Origin: Paenibacillus gorillae
GTDB taxonomy: Bacteria > Bacillota > Bacilli > Paenibacillales > Paenibacillaceae
Assembly (NCBI RefSeq): GCF_000513275.1
Contig: NZ_CBVJ010000143.1
Coordinates: forward strand, 1-60,063
DNA: 60,063 nucleotides
Direction: 5' to 3'
The notes below the pieces were generated by a model, which saw nothing but the letters and a program-made list of their open reading frames with translations, searched no databases and was not told the origin of the DNA. Every line of letters starts with the position of its first letter. Position 1 is the stretch's first letter. A program made the position numbers and the translations under genes. Positions 33,312 through 42,733 of this stretch are shown one piece after another.

Positions 33312-33851
33312 CTAAGACGCCTTGCGAAGCTTTAATTTGTCCTTGGCTACATTATCGTTAAGGATAGATTTAAGCGCAGCCACACCTGGAGGCAACTGGT
33401 TCGTAATAGTAGCTTTCGGCAATAGGAGTGCGCGATTGCTTCCGACATAGATACAAATTAAAAATTTAGATTCCGTAACTTTAAAAATTTCCTTCCAATT
33501 AATATGGTAGGCCCCGGAGTCAGACGCTGTGGATATCCCGGTATCGGAAAACGTGTAGGAATGATTATGTTGAAGCAGCGCATCCGACTGATACATCCGA
33601 TTGGAGCGGAAAGCGACGAACAGATACATTAGACCACTGATAAGTGCGCTTATACCTGCTCCGCCTAGTACAGCAACCGTCACGGTAAGCTCATCCAAGG
33701 GCGTGCTTCTTGCCATGACTATTACCGCAAATAGTAACCAATAGACGAAGAAACTAATGACTAATGATTTTTTTTGATGCTGCAGGTTAAGATGTTGAAT
33801 GTCTTTCCGGGTGAGACGGATATCAAATGATAGTTGTTGCGAGTCTTTCAT
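33312..33851 (-). CDS. YcxB-like membrane protein
   Basis: The 179-residue protein has two adjacent membrane helices at about 30-75, then a cytoplasmic domain with the YcxB-like pattern (INWKEIFKVTESKFLICIYV, then RALLLPKATI). GGAGGAA precedes the ATG. The function of this family is not established. It lies on the minus strand with the hydrolase and kinase-like genes, after a gap of about 65 bp. Confidence 0.75.
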   Translation of the reverse strand: MKDSQQLSFDIRLTRKDIQHLNLQHQKKSLVISFFVYWLLFAVIVMARSTPLDELTVTVAVLGGAGISALISGLMYLFVAFRSNRMYQSDALLQHNHSYTFSDTGISTASDSGAYHINWKEIFKVTESKFLICIYVGSNRALLLPKATITNQLPPGVAALKSILNDNVAKDKLKLRKAS

Positions 33852-34029
33852 GCTGCGGTTCCTCCTGAATGTAGTAAATCGTTAATTAATAGAAGAAAAT
33901 AATAGATATATAGGCAGAATCTCCTTATTTTAACCTAACTCTTGCAGATGCAGCAATACATGACCGTATTGACTTTGCCGTAACGTCATCGTTTATCCTC
34001 CGGTTATCCAATATCTTAGGAGGTATATG

Positions 34030-35325
34030 ATGAGAATACGCATTAAAGACGTCTTTATCCTGACCATGGCAGAGTGCGATAATTCTCCTGTACGGGGCGA
34101 TATTCTAATAGAAGACGATACGATTACGAAGCTGGGCCCGGATATTGTGGAGGAAGCGGATGAGGTGATTGAAGGCAAGGGCAGGTTTGTTGCCATGCCC
34201 GGTCTGATCAATGCGCATCAGCATACACCAATGAGCCTGTTGAAGGGGTTCTCGGATGATCTGAAGCTGATGGATTGGCTTGAACGTAAAATGCTGCCTG
34301 CAGAGGCTAGAATGACGCCCGAGGACATCTACTGGGGATCAAAGCTTTCGATGGCGGAGATGATTAAGTCGGGAACGACGGCTTTTGCCGATATGTACAT
34401 CCATATGAATGAAATTGCTGTGGCAGTAGAGGAAGTCGGAATGCGCGCTTCTTTAACCCGGGGGCTTGTGTTTCTAGAGGATGATGGGGGCAAAAGATTA
34501 GCAGAGGCGCTTGAGCTCGTGGAGCGCTGGCATGGAAAAGCTGACGGAAGAATCACGACGATGCTCGGTCCGCATGCTCCTTATACCTGTCCGCCTGAGC
34601 CGCTATCCAGAGTCATTCGAATGGCTGAAGAGATGACGCTTCCTGTGCATATTCATTTGGCGGAAACGAAAGAGGAGATCGTCAAGATTAGAGAACAATA
34701 CAATCAGACGCCTACAGAGTATTTGTACAATCTCGGGCTCTTTGATCAAGCGCATGTCCTATTGGCTCACAGTGTGCATGTGAATCGCCGGGATATTGGT
34801 TATTTGAAGGGAATGCGAGGGGGCGTGTCGCATAACCCGGTCAGCAACTTGAAGCTGGGATGCGGCATTGCGCCTGTTACTGAAATGATAAAGCAAGGGA
34901 TTACAGTAGGTCTGGGTACTGATGGGTCGGGGAGTGCCACGACGGTCGATATGTTTGAGGAGATTAAGGCCGCGACATGGCTGCAAAAGCTGGATTACGG
35001 CGATCCGACCGTGCTTCCCGCAGGCCAAGCACTTCGTATGGCAACAAGCGAAGGGGCGAAGCTGCTGAATATCGCTCATCAAGCGGGGACCCTTGAAGTT
35101 GGGAAGAAGGCCGATCTGATTCTGATCGATTTGAACAAACCGCATCTGCAGCCGATGCATAACATCGAGTCTCTGCTGGCCTATAGCGTAAATGGTGCCG
35201 ATGTCGATACAACAATCGTCAACGGGAAGGTACTGATGCGCAACCGGAAGCTAACGACAATCGATGAAGAGGAGTTGTTGAAGCAGGTAGCTGTTCGTTC
35301 AAAAAGAATTGTAGCGGGTATCTAG
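34030..35325 (+). CDS. mtaD: 5'-methylthioadenosine/S-adenosylhomocysteine deaminase
   Basis: This metal-dependent amidohydrolase deaminates MTA or SAH in purine and methionine salvage. The 431-residue barrel has the metal motif HQH in GLINAHQHTPMSLLKG, then HAPYTCPP, VHIHLAETKEE, LLAHSVHV, SHNPVSNLKLG and the metal Asp in GLGTDGSGS. The HQH and HSVH forms differ slightly from the common HTH and HCVH, so related substrates remain possible. ATG 34030 is preferred because AGGAGG (34018-34023) is only 3 bp from the ATG at 34027. It stands alone, before a terminator. Confidence 0.88.
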   Translation: MRIRIKDVFILTMAECDNSPVRGDILIEDDTITKLGPDIVEEADEVIEGKGRFVAMPGLINAHQHTPMSLLKGFSDDLKLMDWLERKMLPAEARMTPEDIYWGSKLSMAEMIKSGTTAFADMYIHMNEIAVAVEEVGMRASLTRGLVFLEDDGGKRLAEALELVERWHGKADGRITTMLGPHAPYTCPPEPLSRVIRMAEEMTLPVHIHLAETKEEIVKIREQYNQTPTEYLYNLGLFDQAHVLLAHSVHVNRRDIGYLKGMRGGVSHNPVSNLKLGCGIAPVTEMIKQGITVGLGTDGSGSATTVDMFEEIKAATWLQKLDYGDPTVLPAGQALRMATSEGAKLLNIAHQAGTLEVGKKADLILIDLNKPHLQPMHNIESLLAYSVNGADVDTTIVNGKVLMRNRKLTTIDEEELLKQVAVRSKRIVAGI

Positions 35326-35358
35326 AGCTGCAGCAGAAAGCGTGGATTTTAACCATAC

Positions 35359-35402
35359 AAAAAGGGAAGACGGAGCATCCGGCAGGAGTCTTCCCTTTTT
35401 TA
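35359..35402. terminator. Terminator after mtaD
   Basis: AAAGGGAAGAC pairs with GTCTTCCCTTT, followed by T. It also separates mtaD from the converging sorbitol-type dehydrogenase gene. Confidence 0.85.
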
Positions 35403-35415
35403 TAATACCAGTCAG

Positions 35416-36480
35416 CTATTCGTTCGGATACACCATGACTTTAAGGCTGCCGGCCTTATTCGTCCGGGCTCTCTCCATCGCTTCCTGCGTTTGAGCAAGC
35501 GGATAGCGGTCGGTAATAAGCGATCCGACATCAGAAATACCGGAAGCAAGGGCGGCTATACCGCTTGGATAAGTATTGGCGTAACGGAATACGCCATATA
35601 GATCAAATTCATTGTCAGCAATAGAAGGAATGTTGAGCGGAATTTCGGCCTGGGCCGGCAGCCCGACAATAGCCAGCTTACCGCCGCGGCGGAGCGAACC
35701 GAGAGCTGCCTGCAAGGCGTGGGGACTGCCCGCCGTTTCCCAAGCGACGTCCACGCCGATACCGCCTGTCAGCCTGCGAATTTCCTCTACTGCATTATGG
35801 TCGCGTACGTTGATTGCATGGGTTGCGCCAAGCCGGATCGCAGCCTCCAGACGGATTGGCTCCAGATCCGTAACGAAGATTTGACTTACGCCGTAGGCTT
35901 TAGCCGCTACAACCGCCATCAGGCCGACGGGGCCCATGCCCATAATGGCAACTGTCGAACCTGGCTTGAGCTGCGTGCGTGCAGCCGCATGAAGGCCAAC
36001 GGAGAAGGGCTCGTTCAACGACGCTTCCTCAAAGCTCAGGTGGTCTGGAATGTGGAATAAGTTGTCCTCACGCATGACGATGTACTGAACAAAAGCGCCA
36101 TCAACGGGCGGAGTAGCCAGGAATTGTACCTCCGGGCACAGATTATATCTTCCTTGCTTGCAGTATTCGCAGCGGCCGCATACGATGCCGGGCTCCACCG
36201 CCACCCGGTCGCCATTCCGGAAGCGGGAGACCTTTTCGCCGGTTGCAGCAACGATACCCGCGCATTCGTGTCCGAGTATGATCGGCTTCTCGACGACATA
36301 CGGACCGATCTTGCCATGCTCGTAGTAGTGAATGTCTGACCCGCATATGCCCACAGCCATTACTTTAACTAGCACCTCATCGGGGCCAGGCTGTGGAACG
36401 GGAAGCTCCTGAATGACGATTTCTCCCGGTTTCAACATGACGGCTGCCTTCATAACGGCAGGAATTTCTGATTGTACCAT
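35416..36480 (-). CDS. Zinc-dependent sorbitol/xylitol-type dehydrogenase
   Basis: This 354-residue medium-chain dehydrogenase oxidises a polyol with NAD(P)+. The catalytic zinc ligands lie in GICGSDIHYYEHG and GHECAG; the structural-zinc cysteines are in CGRCEYCKQGRYNLC. The Rossmann motif is MGMGPVGLMAVVAAKAYG. SDIHYYEHG is typical of sorbitol dehydrogenases. AAGGAGCG precedes the ATG. It is the last gene of the minus-strand sugar operon. Confidence 0.93.
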   Translation of the reverse strand: MVQSEIPAVMKAAVMLKPGEIVIQELPVPQPGPDEVLVKVMAVGICGSDIHYYEHGKIGPYVVEKPIILGHECAGIVAATGEKVSRFRNGDRVAVEPGIVCGRCEYCKQGRYNLCPEVQFLATPPVDGAFVQYIVMREDNLFHIPDHLSFEEASLNEPFSVGLHAAARTQLKPGSTVAIMGMGPVGLMAVVAAKAYGVSQIFVTDLEPIRLEAAIRLGATHAINVRDHNAVEEIRRLTGGIGVDVAWETAGSPHALQAALGSLRRGGKLAIVGLPAQAEIPLNIPSIADNEFDLYGVFRYANTYPSGIAALASGISDVGSLITDRYPLAQTQEAMERARTNKAGSLKVMVYPNE

Positions 36481-36534
36481 AGCGTTGTTCGCTCCTTATG
36501 TCGGAATGGGACGGATAGCTGCCTCAATAAAAAA

Positions 36535-37650
36535 CTATACAGCCGCTGCAGCTTCTTGTGCGATCAGCGAGTCGATGATCATTTTGAAGATGGCCAGGTC
36601 ATTTTTATAATCCTCGGGAGTTGTCTTTATTTCCGTGCCCTTCGTAATCGCGTCATAGAAGTACCGAAGCTCTCGCGTATAGGGGTCGGTAAGTGTTGGA
36701 CGAACGACGGATTGCTTGAATGTTTCACCTGCAGTCTCGACGATATGCAATTCGGTCGGCAGATGACGGATATAAGGCGAGTTGTATTGAATCCGAACGG
36801 ACTTGGTGCTGGAATACAGCTCAATATGGGCGTCAAACCGGCCCTGTGCATCAACGCCAGTCTCGAAGGTGACACCGAAATGGCCATAGTCGAGAATGGA
36901 GCTCAGGAAGTTGCCCCCCGAAGCGGTTGGAATCTCGGACAGCTTGGAGCCGATGACCCGTTTCGGCATGCCGATCAATTCCCTCATGGCGGAGAGGTCA
37001 TGGCTGGATAAGCCGCACAGTAGGCGATATAGCGAGCTGTACGGGGAAGAGGCGTCGAGTCCAGTCGCTTCTTTGACGAGCCGTTCTGCACGGACTCGCT
37101 TGTCTTCCTTCAATTCATCCGGAATATCGTGGAAGGTCAAGACGTTGCTGGATTGTTGAACGAAAAAGCTGTTTGGCCCAATAATGTCACGTACGCGAAT
37201 ATAGTGGATGTTGTCGAAGCCGCCAATTTCCTTTACCGCCTCTTCGAACGCTGCCGCATAGCGTCTCATATAGCCGACCATCACTTTGACGTTGTTCCGG
37301 TCACGGGCTTCAATAATAGCGTCCGCTTCGGATTGCGTCAGCGTCATTGGCTTTTCGACAAGCACATGCTTGCCCTCGTTGGCTGCCGCAATCACGCATT
37401 CAGCATGATATTCATCGCTGTTCAATACAAATACAGCATCGATATCGGCTTGCTTAACAAGCTCAGAGGCTTCCGTATATAGATTCGTTACCCGATACTT
37501 CTCTCCCATGGCTGCGACCAGCTGAGGTGAAATATCGCAGAGGGCGACGATTTTGTATTGACCAGGCAAAGAGTCCAATACGGGCAGGTGAATGACTTGT
37601 GCGACTTCTCCGAGTCCTATTATGCCGACATTAATGATGGTTGTGTTCAT
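36535..37650 (-). CDS. Gfo/Idh/MocA-family dehydrogenase
   Basis: The 371-residue protein has an N-terminal NAD(P) site (VGIIGLGEVAQVIHLPVL) and the family EKP motif (HVLVEKPMTLTQSEAD), followed by the alpha/beta C-terminal domain. These enzymes oxidise sugars, inositols or polyols. ATG 37650 follows AAGGAGAG; the upstream extension of the frame is antisense-like noise within the permease gap. Together with the sorbitol-type dehydrogenase it suggests stepwise oxidation of the imported compound. Confidence 0.92.
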   Translation of the reverse strand: MNTTIINVGIIGLGEVAQVIHLPVLDSLPGQYKIVALCDISPQLVAAMGEKYRVTNLYTEASELVKQADIDAVFVLNSDEYHAECVIAAANEGKHVLVEKPMTLTQSEADAIIEARDRNNVKVMVGYMRRYAAAFEEAVKEIGGFDNIHYIRVRDIIGPNSFFVQQSSNVLTFHDIPDELKEDKRVRAERLVKEATGLDASSPYSSLYRLLCGLSSHDLSAMRELIGMPKRVIGSKLSEIPTASGGNFLSSILDYGHFGVTFETGVDAQGRFDAHIELYSSTKSVRIQYNSPYIRHLPTELHIVETAGETFKQSVVRPTLTDPYTRELRYFYDAITKGTEIKTTPEDYKNDLAIFKMIIDSLIAQEAAAAV

Positions 37651-37679
37651 CGAGTTTCTCTCCTTATATGTTTCAAGTA

Positions 37680-38504
37680 TTAGCCTTTGACTGAGCCGGA
37701 GGCCGCGCCATAAGCGATATATTTTTGTACGAATAACAGGAAGATCAATATAGGCAATGCCGACAGTGTTGCTGCAGCCGTCAGTCCGCCCCACTGCGTG
37801 GCGTTCTGCTGCATGAACATTTGCAGTCCAAGCGGCAAGGTCATCAGGCTTTCTTTCTTAATGAAGATGTTCGGAATGATATAGTCGTTCCAGGACAGCA
37901 GAATCGTAAAGATCGATACGGCCGCAATGCCCGGACCTGAGATCGGGAGCACAATTCGGGTGAAGGTACTCCAGCGGTTGCAGCCGTCCATCCAGGCCGC
38001 TTCCTCAATTTCGCCCGGGATGGAGTCGAAGAATCCTCTGAACATGAGGACGGACACCGGCAGACTAATCGAAGTTTGGATCAGGATGACCCCCGTCAGA
38101 GTATCGATCAGATGCAGCGAACGGAACGCCAGGAACAGCGGCAGCATGACCAGCACGAACGGAAACATTTGAAGCAGCAGCAGTACGACAGAGAAGGAGC
38201 CCGTCAGCCTTGTACGGAAGCGTGAGATCGCATACCCGGCCAGAGCGCCAATCAGGATAGTTGCCACAACGGTAAGAGAAGTAACTATAATGCTATTGAT
38301 AAACTGCTGCCAGAAGGCAGATTTGTCATTGACAAACAGATAATTTTCCATGGTCCATTGCTGCGGCATCACCTGTGTCGAGGTCATAATTTCTGTATTC
38401 GATTTGAAGGAATTCAGCACCATTGTGATGACGGGCAGGTTCACGACAATGGATATGACCAGCAAAAAGAGGAATACAAGAGCAATTAGCGGTTTTTTAA
38501 TCAT
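37680..38504 (-). CDS. Sugar ABC permease (MalG/ CUT1 type)
   Basis: The 274-residue six-helix permease carries the coupling loop EEAAWMDGCNRWSTFTRIVLP, the EAA motif of CUT1 importers. It overlaps nothing and starts 3 bp after the partner permease stop. It forms the membrane pore with the upstream MalF-like subunit; no ATPase is in the locus, so a shared MsmX-type ATPase elsewhere is likely. Confidence 0.95.
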   Translation of the reverse strand: MIKKPLIALVFLFLLVISIVVNLPVITMVLNSFKSNTEIMTSTQVMPQQWTMENYLFVNDKSAFWQQFINSIIVTSLTVVATILIGALAGYAISRFRTRLTGSFSVVLLLLQMFPFVLVMLPLFLAFRSLHLIDTLTGVILIQTSISLPVSVLMFRGFFDSIPGEIEEAAWMDGCNRWSTFTRIVLPISGPGIAAVSIFTILLSWNDYIIPNIFIKKESLMTLPLGLQMFMQQNATQWGGLTAAATLSALPILIFLLFVQKYIAYGAASGSVKG

Positions 38505-38507
38505 CGT

Positions 38508-39371
38508 CTAATCCTCCTTCTTCTGGACTCTCATTAGAATCAGTGCAAGAGCCAGCAGAACGATCAAGCTCAGAATGCCGAGTGCGGAGCCGATGCCGGT
38601 TGAGCTTTTGATAAAGGCATATTTATAGCTCATAATAATCAGGTTTTGAGTAGCATCAAGCGGTCCGCCAGATGTCAGCAGCCACAGGACGTCAAAGTCA
38701 TTGAAGCTCCAAATGCTCATCAGAATCCAGCTTACGAAGGTTGCAGTCTTGAGCTGCGGCAGCGTAATGCTGACAAAAGTCCGCCATTTGCCGGCCCCGT
38801 CAATGCTCGCCGCTTCGTACATATCGTTGTTAATCGTCTGTAAGGTTGCCAGCAGGGAGACCATCATGAACGGGAAGCTTCTCCAGATTTTGACCATGAT
38901 AACGGAGAATACGGCCCATTTTTCCGAGCTAAGGAATAGAATCGGTTCGAAGCCAAACGCTTGAATGACAGTATTAACTAGTGCGGTCTGATCTCCAATC
39001 ATCGAGCGCCAGCCGACCATCGAGACGATGGAGGATACGACCCAAGGCACGAGCAAGGCTACCCGGAAAATGCCTCTGCCGGGAATGTTCATATTGAGCA
39101 GCATGGCGAGGAACAGTCCGACCACATAGCTGCCGAGAACGGAGCAGATCGTAAATCCGATGCTGAAGGTGAAGGCTTTCCAAAATTCACTCATCCGGAA
39201 TATCTCCGCAAAATTCGCGAAGCCGACGAAGGAGCCGGAATCCAGCAAGGAGCCGTCTTTCAGACTATAGATAATACCGGAGATGAAAGGATACAGACTG
39301 ACAAGGGATATAAATAGGATTGCCGGGCCGAGCATGCGAAGCTGCAGCCACTTCACGCCTTGTTCTTTCAT
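38508..39371 (-). CDS. Sugar ABC permease (MalF/CUT1 type)
   Basis: The partner six-helix permease has the EAA loop YEAASIDGAGKWRTFVSITLP. ATG 39371 gives 287 residues; GTG 39380 is three codons upstream and cannot be excluded, as the ribosome site is weak. It lies between the binding protein and the MalG-like permease. Confidence 0.94.
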   Translation of the reverse strand: MKEQGVKWLQLRMLGPAILFISLVSLYPFISGIIYSLKDGSLLDSGSFVGFANFAEIFRMSEFWKAFTFSIGFTICSVLGSYVVGLFLAMLLNMNIPGRGIFRVALLVPWVVSSIVSMVGWRSMIGDQTALVNTVIQAFGFEPILFLSSEKWAVFSVIMVKIWRSFPFMMVSLLATLQTINNDMYEAASIDGAGKWRTFVSITLPQLKTATFVSWILMSIWSFNDFDVLWLLTSGGPLDATQNLIIMSYKYAFIKSSTGIGSALGILSLIVLLALALILMRVQKKED

Positions 39372-39435
39372 GGATGTCACTCACTTTCCCGAATGCGGGA
39401 GGAGGCGCCGTATGGCGCTCCCCGCATCCAAGTCA

Positions 39436-40773
39436 TCATTTTTTGTTGCCCATGATTGTCTCGTATTTCTTGGCGGTTTCTTCCATCGATTCTTTGACAG
39501 GTTTACCGGACATCAGCTTCTGAATCATCGTCAGCGTTGTTCCGTCGCCCTCAATTTCGTTCAGCTCAGGGAATCCGCCAGGAGCTTGGAAGCCCGTTGT
39601 TTTCATAATGCCAAGGTATTTGTCGGCAATCAGCTTGAGAATCGGATTGTTCTGCCAGTAAGGATCTTGAGTGAAGGATTGTTTAACCGGGAATCCGCCT
39701 TGCTTACCTACTGTCCAGAGTGTCTTGTTGTTCTCGGACCACCACTTAAGGAAGGTTTTCGCTTCATCCGGGTGCTTGGTCGCTTTATAGATCATGATGT
39801 TGTTAACCCAGCCGAGCGTAGCTTTATCGCCATGCGGTCCAGCGAGCGGCTCCAACACGCCGATTTTATCCGCAAGTTCCGGGAAGCTGTCCGGCAAGCT
39901 TGGGGTGTGAATGAACACACCGCCGCGTCCGGCGCCGAATTCCTTGACGCCGCTGTCGCCGTTGAAGCCCAGCATAGCTGGATTGACAGAGCCGTCACTA
40001 ACGATATCGGCCAAGAATTGAGCCGCCTCAACGTTACGTTCATTCAACAGATCAACTTTCTTGTCTGGTGTGAAGATGCCGCCGCCGTTGTTCAGCATAA
40101 GGGAGAAGAGCGCTTGAAGGCCCAAGTTCGGGTCATTGCCCGGCAGTACAAGGCCGTATTTGCCGTTGCCGTTGATTTTCTTCAAGTCAGCTCTCAGCTC
40201 GTCCCATGTCTTCGGAAGCTCGGTAATGCCAGCCTCTTGGAAAACATCCTTGCGGTAAAAAGGAACCCGGATGTCGATCATCCACGGGAAAGCGACATAA
40301 TGTCCGTTATACTTAAGCGCCTCGACACTGCCTGGCACGAAATCATCCAGCTTGCCTTCACTTCTCAGCTCTTCAACGACATCATCAATGGGAAGGATGG
40401 CATCATTGTCCGTGAACTGGAACGCTTGATAGCCTGCGCCTGTGCTAATATCCGGCGGAGCACCTGCTGCGATGGCGGTCGTGAAGGTCTGGTACCAGTT
40501 GTTCCATGGCGTAGACTGGTAGGTCACTTTAATCGTCGGATGCTCGCTGTTGAATTGTTCAACCAGCTTTTGCGCTTCCTCCACATAGGATGGAGGACCC
40601 CAGACCATATCCCAAAAATTAATTTCAACGGGCTTCTCTGCAGTGCCGCTTCCCGGCTTGGAGCCGTTTGTCTGCGGTTCACTGTTACCACCCTTGCTGC
40701 AAGCGGTTACAGAAAAAGCAATTACGATAATGAACAAAACCGTCAACCATTTCTTCGACATTCTTTTAGACAT
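39436..40773 (-). CDS. Sugar-binding lipoprotein of the ABC importer (family 1)
   Basis: The 445-residue protein has a lipoprotein signal (SVTAC, Cys25), a Gly/Ser/Pro linker and the SBP family 1 fold (INFWDMVWGPP, PDISTGAGYQAFQF, YNGHYVAFPWMIDIRVPFYR). AGGGGTGA precedes the ATG. It is the first structural gene after the LacI regulator. Operators in the 200-bp gap point to its own controlled promoter. The ligand is probably a sugar, polyol or related compound, given the two dehydrogenases. Confidence 0.95.
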   Translation of the reverse strand: MSKRMSKKWLTVLFIIVIAFSVTACSKGGNSEPQTNGSKPGSGTAEKPVEINFWDMVWGPPSYVEEAQKLVEQFNSEHPTIKVTYQSTPWNNWYQTFTTAIAAGAPPDISTGAGYQAFQFTDNDAILPIDDVVEELRSEGKLDDFVPGSVEALKYNGHYVAFPWMIDIRVPFYRKDVFQEAGITELPKTWDELRADLKKINGNGKYGLVLPGNDPNLGLQALFSLMLNNGGGIFTPDKKVDLLNERNVEAAQFLADIVSDGSVNPAMLGFNGDSGVKEFGAGRGGVFIHTPSLPDSFPELADKIGVLEPLAGPHGDKATLGWVNNIMIYKATKHPDEAKTFLKWWSENNKTLWTVGKQGGFPVKQSFTQDPYWQNNPILKLIADKYLGIMKTTGFQAPGGFPELNEIEGDGTTLTMIQKLMSGKPVKESMEETAKKYETIMGNKK

Positions 40774-40861
40774 TTACATTCACCCCTATTTATGTTCGTA
40801 GTAGCCTCTTGCCGATTTCGTAGCCGTAAGACGGGTCTGTCATCACCACCTTCAAATAATA

Positions 40862-40872
40862 TAAAACGTTTA
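40862..40872. promoter_or_regulatory. LacI-type operator upstream of the binding-protein gene (site 1)
   Basis: TAAAACGTTTA is a near-perfect palindrome sharing the AAACGTTT core with the two other sites. A weaker copy, TTAAAACGCTTA, lies at 40893-40904. Confidence 0.6.
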
Positions 40873-40920
40873 ATTATAATTAGAATAACATGTTAAAACG
40901 CTTACAACTATAAATAAAAT

Positions 40921-40931
40921 TGAAACGTTTA
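40921..40931. promoter_or_regulatory. LacI-type operator (site 2)
   Basis: TGAAACGTTTA lies just downstream of the LacI-family gene and upstream of the binding-protein gene. Core AAACGTTT. Confidence 0.55.
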
Positions 40932-40970
40932 TATTTTGAAGAATAGCTTATCGGCACCCATCTGTCAATA

Positions 40971-41993
40971 TTAGATTTGGGCGCCGCTGCTTTCTCGAAT
41001 AATCAGCTTCATAGGGAATGTGACTGTTTTCGCAAAATGATCGGTATCCGGCTTCTCGATTTGCTCAATTAGAATGGTAACGGCAGAGCTCGCCATCTCG
41101 GTAATCGGCTGTCTGACGGTCGTTAGAGCAGGACGGTACAGGCTGGCCATATTAATGTCATCGAATCCAACAACAGCTTTGTCTGATGGAACATGCATGC
41201 CCATATCCTCAAAGGCTTTGATCGCGCCGATCGCAATCAGATCGTTGGAGCAAAAAATCGCAGTGAATTCTACCTTATCCTTGCACAGCTTCTTGGCGCA
41301 GTCATAGCCGTATTGGCTGAAGAACTCAAATTTCTCTTCCTGGCCGCTGATCATAAGCCGTTCATCAACAGGGATTCTATTCAGCATCAGCGAATTACGG
41401 TAGCCAAGCTCCCGTTCAATGCCGCTCAAATAAGACCCGATATAAGCGATCTTCGTATGGCCCAGCGAAATCAGATGATCGACTACCTCCATGGAGCTAG
41501 CCATGTAGTCTCCCCATACAGTCGTCAGCTTCTTCTCGTAAGGGTGGAAGGAAACGAGCGGAATCCCCCACTCCAGCAGCGCCTCAACATAGCGTTTGTC
41601 CGCTTTGCTTCCAAGGCCAAGAGAGGCGATAATAACGCCGTCGACATTGCGCTCCTTGAGCGTATTCAACGAAATTTGTTCCACCTTAGGATCGGATTCA
41701 GTCGTTAAAATAAGCAGGGTGTAGCCGAAGTTAAGCAACTGTCTTTGTATGTTGCCGGCGAGAGAACCCCAGAATTCATTGGAAAGGGAAGGGACGACCA
41801 TACCGATTGTGTTGGTCTTCTTCCGGATCATCGTTCTGGCGGCTTGATCCGGAACGTAGTTCAGCTTTTCAATGACCCGAGCAACCTTTTCCTTCGTCTC
41901 TTTCTTTACGATATCCTTGCCGTTAATGACGTTGGAGACAGTAGCGATAGATACTTTGGCTTCTCTAGCGACATCCTTAATGGTAGCCTTCAT
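40971..41993 (-). CDS. LacI-family transcriptional regulator
   Basis: The 340-residue protein has an N-terminal LacI helix-turn-helix (IKDVAREAKVSIATVSNVING), the hinge region and a sugar-sensing domain (NTIGMVVPSLSNEFW, VDGVIIASLGL, AVVGFDDINMASLYRPALTTV). It reads in the same direction as the importer and dehydrogenase genes. Matching palindromes upstream of its own start and in the gap before the binding protein suggest autoregulation and control of the operon. Confidence 0.95.
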   Translation of the reverse strand: MKATIKDVAREAKVSIATVSNVINGKDIVKKETKEKVARVIEKLNYVPDQAARTMIRKKTNTIGMVVPSLSNEFWGSLAGNIQRQLLNFGYTLLILTTESDPKVEQISLNTLKERNVDGVIIASLGLGSKADKRYVEALLEWGIPLVSFHPYEKKLTTVWGDYMASSMEVVDHLISLGHTKIAYIGSYLSGIERELGYRNSLMLNRIPVDERLMISGQEEKFEFFSQYGYDCAKKLCKDKVEFTAIFCSNDLIAIGAIKAFEDMGMHVPSDKAVVGFDDINMASLYRPALTTVRQPITEMASSAVTILIEQIEKPDTDHFAKTVTFPMKLIIRESSGAQI

Positions 41994-42012
41994 GATTGTC
42001 CCCCTTGAAAAA

Positions 42013-42025
42013 TTTAAACGTTTAA
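42013..42025. promoter_or_regulatory. LacI-type operator upstream of the LacI-family gene (site 3)
   Basis: TTTAAACGTTTAA contains a 12-bp perfect palindrome (TTAAACGTTTAA) about 20 bp before the regulator start. Confidence 0.65.
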
Positions 42026-42085
42026 TATTATCTTTAAATATTCACAGGGGATTGTCAACCTAATTGTTGAGATGAGGCTTTTCCT

Positions 42086-42538
42086 CTATCCAAGAATGAG
42101 TTTCATACCCTCATGGCTGGCGACAAACCCAAGGCGGTCGTAGAAACGATGAGCGTCCCCACGCTGTTTGTCCGTTGTCAGTTGTACAAGCCCGCATCCG
42201 GCAGACTTGGCAATGGCGATTGCTTCTTTGAACAAAGCTTCGCCTACCCCTTTTCCCCGGTAGCTGCCGTCGACCCGCACTCCTTCGATTTGAGCACGCA
42301 GCATGCCTTGCCGGGCTAGGCCGGGTATAATCACTAGTTGGAGGCATCCAATAATAGCTTCTTCGTCGATGGCTAGAATGATCTGATTGCCGGTCTGCGC
42401 CTCCATGGCGGCAAAGGCTTCGTGGTAAATAGCGGGAAGCGGGTCTTCAAAGCGCTCGCGCTGCGAGCCGAGCTCGTCGTCCGCAAGCATGCGGACAATA
42501 GCGGGCAGGTCGGTTTCCTGTGCTTTTCGGAAATGCAT
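42086..42538 (-). CDS. GNAT-family N-acetyltransferase
   Basis: This 150-residue acetyltransferase has the acetyl-CoA loop RGKGVGEALFKEAI near residue 95 and the C-terminal AHRFYDRLGF. Substrate unknown. It is a free-standing gene between the sugar locus and the AT-rich island. Confidence 0.92.
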   Translation of the reverse strand: MHFRKAQETDLPAIVRMLADDELGSQRERFEDPLPAIYHEAFAAMEAQTGNQIILAIDEEAIIGCLQLVIIPGLARQGMLRAQIEGVRVDGSYRGKGVGEALFKEAIAIAKSAGCGLVQLTTDKQRGDAHRFYDRLGFVASHEGMKLILG

Positions 42539-42733
42539 GGTGGTTCACTCCTTGATTGCGCATGTTCTGTTGCTCTTGAATGTTATTTTATAAGGTTCGT
42601 ATAACTAAGCCTTTTATTGAAAAGGTGTAAGATGGGGGTTAAAGATCATTTTTGTATTAAGTTTGCTATGTCTGACTGCTATTAGAATTATAAATCAATT
42701 CAATTCATATTGTTTAACTAATCAATTTACCTA

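Noticed and set aside
39283..40896. 537-residue plus-strand frame
   Set aside because: It lies antisense to the sugar-binding lipoprotein and permease, has no plausible start and has shadow-like composition.
40862..42025. Catabolite-response (CcpA) sites
   Set aside because: The palindromes centre on AAACGTTT and lack the TGnnAnC...GnTnnCA pattern of cre sites.
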